DNA from: Laetiporus sulphureus 93-53
Lineage: Eukaryota; Basidiomycota; Agaricomycetes; Polyporales; Laetiporaceae
Assembly: GCF_001632365.1 (NCBI RefSeq)
Contig: NW_024468524.1
Location: 9,141 to 73,140 of the forward strand
Length of the DNA stretch: 64,000 nucleotides
Direction of reading: 5' to 3'
Positions 56,565-64,000 of the stretch are shown here, one piece after another. The first letter of the stretch is position 1; each line of letters begins with the position of its first letter. The position numbers were made by a program, and so were the translations under genes. The notes under the pieces were generated by a model. That model was not told the DNA's origin. It saw only the letters and a program-made list of their open reading frames with translations, and ran no database searches.

Positions 56565-58452
56565 ATGGATCAACCCAAAAAGTAAGCCCTCAGCTTCAGT
56601 TTGATCTGTCTTCGTTACTGACCGTTCCTTCCCAGTGTCTGACTTGACCATCGAAGGCGTCCCCCTGGCTTTCCTGCAGCTTTGCCAGTCCAGTTTTGAG
56701 AATGCGAAGATTGAGGTTCGCCCCTCTCCCTAAGCTCTACCCTCGTTTCGCCAACCGCGTTTGAGTCCAACAAGCCCAAGGACAAGGTCGACCAGACCCG
56801 CCTCACCAAAAACTATCCCGACGCCTACACCGACACCCACGGCCTGCTCAGCGGCCAGCCCTTCATCGTCAAGACCGGCCCTGCCTGGCCCAAGCGCCAG
56901 GACGGTCCCAATGCCCAACCCTTCCGTCGCGAGTTACGCCCCGTCAACGGCCATCCGATCGCGTCCTCCTGGGACGGCATCCTCACCGACATCGAAGTGT
57001 ACCTCAAGGAAGCTAGGCTGGCGTTCACCGCTGTCATGCCACTTGGCTTCGCCAACGTCGGATCGAAGAAGCCCTTCTGCCCGCTGGTGGTGGCCATCGG
57101 TGTGGAGCCCGAGACCGTGGCCTTCGAGGACGCGAAGGCCGTCGCCGCGTCCGTCAAGATCAACATCCTCGCCAACGCCGGCTTCGACGACATCGACGTA
57201 GCTGTGTGGGAATTCACGACGTCCCTCTCCGGTGCTGGAGCCAAGCTCCCGTCCCTCGACCCCGAGCTCGACGGGCCCGTCACCGAGTTCCGGCACCCGT
57301 TCGCATCCACCCTCGGCATCGCCGTAGCGCCCCTCAAGCAGCCCGGGTACGAGGGCTCTCTCGGCATGTTTCTCACCCCCGGCGACGGCGACGAACTCCT
57401 GGCTCTGACTGCTGCCCATGTCGCGCGCCCCCTCTCGATCTTCCCCGACAATAAGGGTTTGTCGGTAAAGGCGGCCGACAGGCACCACGAAGAGATCATC
57501 GCGCTCGGGTACGAGGCGTACCAGCTCGGAATCAAGCGGATCCAGACCGAGGTCGGAAACCTCCAGCAGGGCATCAAGGCGGAGGAGCTGAGGGCCCAGG
57601 GGCTGCAGGGTCGGCTGGATGGTGGTGCGGTAGATACGAACGAGAGGATCGCCCCTGGGATCAGGGCCGCCGGGCAGAACGTGGAGATTGCGAAGGAGAC
57701 CATTAAGCAGCTGAACCTTCTCCACAGCCACGTCACCCAGTATATGCCTATCCGCGACAACCGCTGCATCGGACACGTCTTGTATGCCGACCCCATCGGC
57801 GCCTCCTCCGATGGGCCCGACGGGTACACCAGGGACTGGGCTGTCGTTAAGATCGGAAAGGACGCATTCGCCGACGATTTCCAGGGCAATACGATTTATA
57901 TCGGTACGTCTCCTATCTCGCTAATAACTACCATGTTGTTTACTTATACTTTATCACACAGGCGACAAGTTCAAGGAGCAAACTTTCCTGGACATCATGT
58001 TTCCCAACGTCGCCGACCGCGAAGGCTACGGATACCCGGAGCATGGCCTGCTCCGCCTCCGCGGCGTCGTTCCCTTGGACGAGATTCTCAACCCCAAGCA
58101 GCTCGACGCCAACGGCGACCCCGCCATGGCGGTGGTCAAGAACGGGAGGACTACAGGAACGACTGCGGGTTGCATGAGCGGCTTGAAGTCCCTCGTTCGT
58201 TATTACAAGTTCATCGATATCGAGTTCACATCTCGCGAGCTCACCGTCGTCCCCTACGACGGCGCGCGTGGCGCCTTCTCGGATGCAGGCGACTCGGGCT
58301 CGATCATCGCCGAGCGGGGTGGCCGCATCGTCGCCCTGCTGACCGGCGGCGGCGGCATCACCAACGCTACCGATGTCACCTTCTGCACCCCCTACTGTGA
58401 GCTCGAGAAGCGCATCAAGGAGGTTTTACCCGGCGTCCGCCTCCTCGATTAG
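56565..58452 (+). CDS. Intracellular trypsin-fold (PA clan) protease-like protein
   Basis: Exons about 56565-56581 (uncertain), 56636-56715, 56766-57903 and 57962-58452; about 575 aa. A serine-protease triad is visible in order: His in LTAAHVARP, Asp in RDWAVVKIG, and Ser in DAGDSGSIIAERGG, with a following IVALLTGGGG strand. Length between the triad residues is inflated by a helical insert of about 100 residues (GIKRIQTEVGNLQQGIKAEE). No signal peptide is seen, so it is probably cytosolic. Agaricomycetes carry many such proteins of unknown substrate. The first exon (MDQPK) does not join in frame: its end is phase 2 but exon 2 (SDLTIEGVPLAFLQ) needs phase 1, because other phases hit a stop. 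Either the A5 run at the donor is misread, the start lies elsewhere, or the gene is damaged. Confidence 0.75.
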
Positions 58453-59865
58453 GTTCGTGCATTTCTCTTCCTCTTGTTCGCACATACCCATTGATCGCCC
58501 GTCTCTCCCGGATATACAGGCTGGTCTCCGGTCGCGAGCTCGCACTCGGCGCGCAACGGGCTCCCCGACGAACCCGCATATACCCCTCTCACCTCGTTTT
58601 CTCCTTTCGTCTCGCCTCGTCTTCTCTTCCTCGCCCCGTCTTCCTCGCCTCGTCTTATGTTTCTCGGCTCGTCTTCTCTTTCCCGGCTGGTCTTTACATT
58701 CACGCTCGTTGTTTCCCCTTTCCGTTTTCCTTTCCGTCCCTCTCGTTATTTACTCGAGAAGCGCCGACTGTCGCCGGCAGCAGACCTTGCGACTGAATAC
58801 CGGAAGTGGTTGGAATCGGACACGGATTACATTGGTTTTTGGAAAGTTCAATGACTTTTGACGAACACACCGGAGCATGATTCCCGCCTGCAGTTGGGGG
58901 AATATGTGAAGTCGCGCTTGGAGGCTACCTACGTACGCGCATTCAAAGTGATTGCCTGCCCATGACCCATGAGGGTTCCTTTTTTCCCATTTGAAATACC
59001 TGGGGTTCACCAAGTCTTAAACAAATGGTTCTTACAACATTATTTATAGGATATACAAAGCACGAGAAGTAGTCGGCCTCCATCAATGCTTATCCGTGGA
59101 CACCACCATTGATGTATGATCCAGCCTCAGGGAGATACATGATCAATTTTTACTGCCACGGCGACCTGGAGCTTATAGTCTACGTACTTGCTAGCCAGAT
59201 AGAGCATGAGACCTCCCATATCATTTATGCCCGAACCCGTTGCAACGGTATAGTCGACTTGATCCTCGATGATTCAACTGTGCAGTACACACACCTGAGG
59301 GGAATAAGATCGAGCAAACAATATTGTTCAGGATCTGCCCGTCCTTGAAGTAGTGCACCATCGTCTTACCCAGGTGCATCATGCTTACCTTGCTAAGCCC
59401 ATAAGAGAAGGTGAATCCTTCCACGATGATGCCAGACTCGAGATTGCGATGACCTGACTTGTGATCACACTCTAGTAGACGCGTGGACTTCGATAACCGA
59501 CAGTGCTTGATATGACGGCCAGAATGATATTCGATACTAGCTCGTCATTGGCGAAAGAACAGGACGCTCGGCGATGAGCGAGACTAGAACCACGTCGAGT
59601 TAATGGAATGCGAGTGACCTGTAAGACGAACAAGTCCTTCTGACCTAGAATACCTGACTAGCCCAACTGGGGCGCCAACAGCGTCTCGCAGCTATGGCTG
59701 GTGGTTTAGAGAGCACCACGGTCAGAATGTCTTTAAAAATGAAATTATGTGTCTATCAAGCAATGGGCCACAACACAAGCGGGCTCCTTTAAGTCTTGAT
59801 AGACGTGGTGGAGGAAGATGCATGATGTACAGAGGGGGGGGTTATGAAATGTTGGAGTTCCCAAA
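58453..59865. other. Spacer with pyrimidine-rich repeats and possible gene remnant
   Basis: Right of the protease stop lies a CT-rich tract (see the repeat entry). On the minus strand near 59110-59430 two stretches of about 30-45 open codons (MHLGKTMVHYFKDGQILN; YTVATGSGINDMGGLMLY) read like protein but lie in different frames with a stop between, so this may be a gene fragment. No family is recognised. Confidence 0.35.
58592..58700. repeat. Degenerate CTCGTCTTCTC pyrimidine repeat
   Basis: About ten imperfect copies of a CTCGTCTTC-type word on the plus strand, in the 3' flank of the protease-like gene. Low-complexity sequence; function not apparent. Confidence 0.65.
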
Positions 59866-60709
59866 TTAAAGGGATCTCGTACTACTCTTGGATTCCGCCG
59901 TTTGCAGTGTCCATGCTTGCACCTCGTCCAAAGGAAGTTGGCTCCATCGAGCCTCAATCTGTCAATGAAAGTTATTATATAGAAGTCGAATCGACTCAAA
60001 CGGCGGAGGTGTTTACCTCGTCCAACATATCCAACAACGCGGAGGTCTCCGCGTCAACCTGTTCTCGTGCCTCGACATTACGCTGCATGTCACCCTGAAG
60101 CCGTAAATTCTCCTTGTCCAACTTAGCATGTTTGCTATGTCAGCAAGCTCGTTCGTTGAACATCTCACCATGCAACGCACCTCCTCGAGCTCCGCGCGCA
60201 ATCTATCCCTCTCTTTCTCCAACAGCGGGATCGTCCGTGCTCGAACAGCCGCACCTGGATGCAAATTCTCTCTCCAAACATCTGGCCCATTGTATCCACC
60301 ACTGTGCTTCCGCACTCGAGCTTCTGTGACCACAGCATGGAGATTATCTATGTTCTCCCGAACATTGTACTTCTTCAACAACTCTTCGCACTTCTCCTGC
60401 CAGAGACACAGTCAGCGTAACGAGCCAAGATGTATATGGAGAGTTCAGACAGTGATTGAATCATCCATGTGCTTCGAGATAGTCGCGAAAATCCGAGGGG
60501 CGTTCTCTGGCTGCTCCTCGCACCAAAGCGGAAAGCATTCTGTGAAGTCGGCGTAGCTGATTGCTATCAGCGACTAAACATCATAACGGAGAAGGCTGTA
60601 CTCACGTCCATTTGTGTGCAGATCGCTGGATAGCAAGCTGCAGAGCCGAGTGGAAATGAGCCCAACGCTTGCTCGGTTGCTGGGAGGACGATGCGTTCGA
60701 CTCGGTCAT
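59866..60709 (-). CDS. NNF1: Kinetochore protein Nnf1 (Mis12/MIND complex)
   Basis: Five exons on the minus strand: 60606-60709, 60451-60556, 60181-60396, 60017-60121 and 59866-59958; phases agree; 207 aa, a usual Nnf1 length. Near the start, RWAHFHSALQLAIQRSAHKW leads to the family signature YADFTECFPLW, then KCEELLKKYNVRENIDNLHAVV. A C-terminal coiled coil follows (EKERDRLRAELEELDKENLR) and the protein ends with LPLDEVQAWTLQ. Nnf1 pairs with Mtw1/Mis12, Dsn1 and Nsl1 to connect the inner kinetochore to the Ndc80 complex. The third donor is GTCTGA, which is weak. The gene is divergent from a coiled-coil gene, with 128 bp between start codons. The assignment rests on overall pattern and length, not on a search. 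Confidence 0.8.
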
Positions 60710-60837
60710 GGTCAAGTGGCGTGGTAATCCTCGACGCGATTGTGGCGGAGGTCGCGGGTATCGTTAGGCGCCTACACTGCTCTTGTTCTCGCGTGCACGG
60801 CTAACCTCAAACGCTGACCCTGGGGTCCCATCTCAAT
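60710..60837. promoter_or_regulatory. 128-bp divergent promoter, NNF1 and coiled-coil gene
   Basis: The two start codons are only 128 bp apart, so the genes almost certainly share control sequences. GGCGCCTACA lies near its centre. No TATA box is seen. Confidence 0.5.
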
Positions 60838-62615
60838 ATGCCCAACAACGTTGACGCATCCACTCAAATGCAAAAACCTCACGGTCGCCAGAATCCTGCA
60901 TCTGTGCTGTGGGGTCATCTTCTCTCGAAGGACAGCATCACTCCTGCGCTCGCTCGAAATAGTGCTTCATCTTACAATCCCTCAATTCCTCCCATCGCAC
61001 CGGCAGACAAGACAGGAACTTCATTGCGAATACTTCTTCATGACTCGCAAGCCAACTTGGAAAAGTTCTCTGAGCGGGTGACCCAGTTGACCGGGGGAGT
61101 AGAATCGACCAGGAGACAGATCTCGACCGTCCATGAATTGTTTCAACGTGATCGTGAAAAGCTACTCGAGGATGTCGTGAACGTAGGTATGTTGTGACAT
61201 GCATATATGCGCCTGTACTCCCTGCTTGCGTATCATTGGAGAAGAGTATGGGTTCACTCGGTCTGGTATGCTGCAGCTAACAGGTGCCAAAGCGAAGTCC
61301 AACGATCACTGGGAACTCCAGCACAAGCGCAAGAACTTGGACGTGTCGGCGAAGCGGTCGCTGCGTTGGACCGCAGAGTTGAAGCGATCGACAAAAAGAT
61401 GGATCTTTTACATATGGTTTGATGATCCCAGATAAGACGCTTCGCACAGCATATACTAATAATACATGGTTATGCAGATCAATCAGACCCAATTACAAGC
61501 TCTTCAGACACTGCAAGAGCAACAGGCTAGTCTACTTTCGTCTCTTACGCCTATGCTCCCCCTCCTTCAAGCCATACCTCTCCACATAGAAAATACGAGG
61601 AACCAGATTCAGCAAGACCTACGTGACACGCTGCTGCCAGTTCGGACATTCTTTTCACATTTTGCTTCCAATATGAATCAACCTTCTCTCAATCCCTCAC
61701 CCGAAATGCAAGTTGCTCACCAACAGCGTAAGAAACGCAAGCTAGATCGCGATACCGACGTTGGATCCAAATCGCACCTGGGCGGCACTCGTCAGTCTGA
61801 GGTTTCACCCAACACGACGAGAGACTACGATACAGCCATGACAGCGAAGCCCAGCAGTTCTCGCAGAATACCACTGATCGATCTCTCACTGCCGAATCAT
61901 GTCGCCCCTGGTATCGGAATTCCAGTTTCCAACACCGCTAGGAAGCCCACAACCCACCTCCCGTCTTCTGACAGCCCATATAAAACTCCAGTCCGTCCTG
62001 TTCACGTTCCTAGGTACGCAAAGAACACCGACGTGTCCGGCAAAGGGACCCCGGGCGCACTTCGCGGCGCCATTTTTCCTGCGGTCCAGGGGACTCCCAG
62101 GAATGACGACTCCCTTACGTCAACGAGCACGCTCTCACAACGGACATCCATGCAGCAGATTTCTGTACAACCTCCAGAGGTCCCTCCGCCGGCTACCCTG
62201 AATGGAAGCAGCCCTTCAACCGGCATCTCTTCTGTAAGCAATGCTGCTCGAGACTCACCTTCAGCTATGAGCCGGTCATCTATACTGGCCGGGCCGCAGA
62301 ATTTTCCGCATACAACCGCCGACAAACAGAGGCAAAGGACTCGCGTGCCACTGCAAGACGTCACAACAGCCAGGCGATCAACACCCATGCGGCTGCAGTC
62401 CATGCAACCTCCATCTTCCATCACCGATCCTACAGCGACGGCCAAAGCGATGAGTATCAGAGAAAGGCGGGCATTACTTGCCACGCCATCAACAGTAAGC
62501 GAGTCGTTCCTTTAAGGACGGTCAGAGTTTACTGAGTGGACCTGTCCAGCGTCATGAATCGAAACGTTTCATTCCTCTGGATGATGACGATGACGGGGAA
62601 CTACTCCTGGGATAA
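60838..62615 (+). CDS. Coiled-coil and disordered protein, unrecognised
   Basis: Four exons: 60838-61186, 61277-61416, 61478-62494 and 62550-62615; phases agree; 523 aa. Residues about 70-250 form a long coiled coil running across two junctions (LEKFSERVTQLTGGVEST, ALDRRVEAIDKKMDLLHMIN, LQALQTLQEQQASLL). The rest is Ser/Thr/Pro-rich and basic, with a nuclear-signal-like KKRKLDR near 255 and SP/TP sites typical of cyclin-dependent kinase targets (SPYKTPVRP, KGTPGALRG). A short conserved-looking acidic tail ends it (KRFIPLDDDDDGELLLG), encoded by its own exon. The protein is probably nuclear. The pattern (N-terminal coiled coil, long disordered tail, kinase sites) recalls Mer2/IHO1-type meiotic axis proteins or kinetochore scaffolds, but this is speculative. 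Divergent from NNF1. Confidence 0.65.
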
Positions 62616-64000
62616 AAGGGAACTTGACAGTTTGCGTGGCTTGCTTTATCTTGCTGGGATAATGGCTTACTCTTACGGCACCTTGAACTGCCTGTACTCC
62701 TCTATCAATCTGATCGAATGCGGTCAACGCTCCAATCGCTGCCTGAGAATAAGTCTACCAGGCTACAGCGGGCTGTCTGATATGTCGGTTTCCAAACGTC
62801 ACGACAGACGTATGCTTTCGCAATTGTCGTGTGAAATCATTCCGAGAACGAAACCCCATTTGCACTGATCATCGACATTATATTTGAAGAAACATACAAG
62901 CGAGCCATTTGTAGTATGAAACTACTTCAGCGGCCTCTTTCCCAAACATGGTAACGTGGGGGATAAGGAGGAAGTTGCCTGCCATCACGATGAGGACCGT
63001 CACAGTTCCTCGTCATGTGTGGCTCCCCGTCTAAATTCTCTAACCCATCAGAAAGCGTCCATGAGATATGGTTGGCTTGGCTGAGACCGGTGTGGTTCCA
63101 GAAACGTAAGCAATGCGGGAAGCTTCCGGGACATTCGTTCCTGGATCACCGTCTCGTCGGCGTCGTCGCAGGTGTCGACGTTCCAGAGGTTCGGTGCTCG
63201 TGGCTTGAGGCTAGATCGGAGCAGATCCGCGAGAGATAGAATGTAGTAGTTCTTCAGGAGTCTGCAGCGTAGGTTCGAAATGCTCGTGGACATTGGTAAA
63301 CTTGCGCATGTACCTGTGTGTCTGTGACTTCCGAATTGATGTGGTCTGAATCCCCAATCCTTACCTACATCTAACGGGGCTGCGTCAATAATCTCAAAGC
63401 CAGATAGATTCAATCTTCAACGCTCGTCGCTGAGAAACTCACAGAGGTACTAATCTAAGGAATGAATCGATGTGCAGTGAGAGAAGAGAAGGAGCAGCGT
63501 ACGCAATAGCTTTAGTAACGGGCATCCCGATGGGAGAAGTAATGGGTCCTTTGCACGGGGTTTGACCTGTTCGATGGATACAAAATATTGACACCGTTCT
63601 CTTGCCTCAAACCTGACGCGATGCTACAGATATCGTCAATGAGATAGTATAAGAGTGATACAGCAAACGGACTCGATATGCGCGCCTGCCCGAGCACATT
63701 GATCAGTGAACGGCACGCGAGGCGTAGCCGGTCCTGGTGCGCCACGGGCGCAAGAGAGGGGCAGTTCTGGGGCGTGTGCGGCGCGCGATAGGTTGCTAAT
63801 ATCGAGCTCGAGGAGATCGGCGATGCCGTGAGAAGCTACGAAGCAAGGTCAGAAGAAACAAACAGGTAGCAAGTACTAGTGATGGAGGCGAGAGGGTTTG
63901 TTTGTGATGAGGAATGGTAGGTCACTACGGTGTTATGGTTGCCAGCTAAGAGGATGAAGTCTATTTTCCAACTCTCCAGTCGCAAGTCGCATGATTTCGT
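62616..64000 (-). other. Right edge with possible partial minus-strand gene
   Basis: Several minus-strand stretches look coding but were not assembled with confidence. About 63650-63840 is open, including AHQDRLRLACRSLINVLGQA and then FAVSLLYYLIDDI. Near 63350-63415 is SGFEIIDAAPLD before a GTAGGT donor. About 63040-63340 can be read in two frames. If real, this is the 3' part of a gene that may begin near or beyond the window edge. No domain is recognised. Confidence 0.3.

Noticed and set aside
56825..57889. 354-aa and 280-aa minus-strand ORFs over the protease-like gene
   Set aside because: The plus strand shows a protease triad and matching introns; the minus ORFs are shadows.
59221..59424. 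67-aa minus ORF resembling a protein fragment
   Set aside because: The adjacent open stretch is in another frame with an intervening stop; not enough for a gene call.
1..64000. tRNA, rRNA, CRISPR or prokaryotic operon signals
   Set aside because: I looked for T-loop-like words and regular repeat-spacer spacing by eye and found none I could support. A covariance-model scan would be needed for tRNAs.

Overview
This window is genomic DNA from a filamentous basidiomycete, most probably an agaricomycete (mushroom or polypore). The evidence is dense short GT-AG introns of about 48-60 nt, small multi-exon genes packed on both strands, and families typical of that group: F-box/LRR clusters, a TKL-like kinase with an RWTAPE motif, single-pass proteins with a beta-rich ectodomain, and a CRH glycosidase. 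The lineage call is inference from gene style and family content; no marker gene was compared. All exon coordinates were read by eye and checked by phase arithmetic. None was tested by transcript or database search.

Layout. (1) 0.7-9.7 kb: a cluster of four F-box/LRR-like paralogs. Two are intact and converge tail to tail (4953-6401 and 6539-7871). Two are decayed. One of the decayed copies carries an in-frame stop and a 547-bp hAT-like MITE with an 8-bp target duplication. A related GC-rich element lies 140-180 bp upstream of three members. (2) 10.7-14 kb: a single-pass membrane protein, a 340-bp foldback MITE, and dynein light chain LC8. (3) 14.5-21.2 kb: a divergent pair encoding an AXL2-like cadherin-fold membrane protein and the actin/polarity protein BUD6/AIP3. 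(4) 22.8-28.4 kb: an ASC-1/TRIP4-type zinc-finger protein, a coiled-coil protein, and an MBD4-like DNA glycosylase. (5) 31.6-33.1 kb: a GATA zinc-finger factor, flanked by two gene-poor stretches of about 3 and 6 kb. (6) 39.2-44.4 kb: a 3-ketoacyl-CoA thiolase, and a protein kinase gene whose 5' exons are a tandem array of 139-bp exon+intron units. (7) 45.4-51 kb: an unrecognised conserved-looking protein with a probable GC-AG intron, an LRR protein, and a CRH-type chitin transglycosylase. (8) 51.5-58.5 kb: the 14-exon GATOR2/SEA-complex subunit WDR24 and an intracellular trypsin-fold protease-like protein. (9) 59.9-62.6 kb: the kinetochore protein Nnf1 and a coiled-coil/disordered protein, divergent from a 128-bp intergenic region. 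The last 1.4 kb may hold part of another minus-strand gene.

The genes do not form one pathway. Functional neighbours are AXL2/BUD6 (cell polarity) and Nnf1 with the coiled-coil gene (chromosome biology for Nnf1; unknown for its partner). The most unusual structure is the tandem exon-intron array in the kinase gene. The F-box cluster is a clear birth-and-death locus with transposon involvement.
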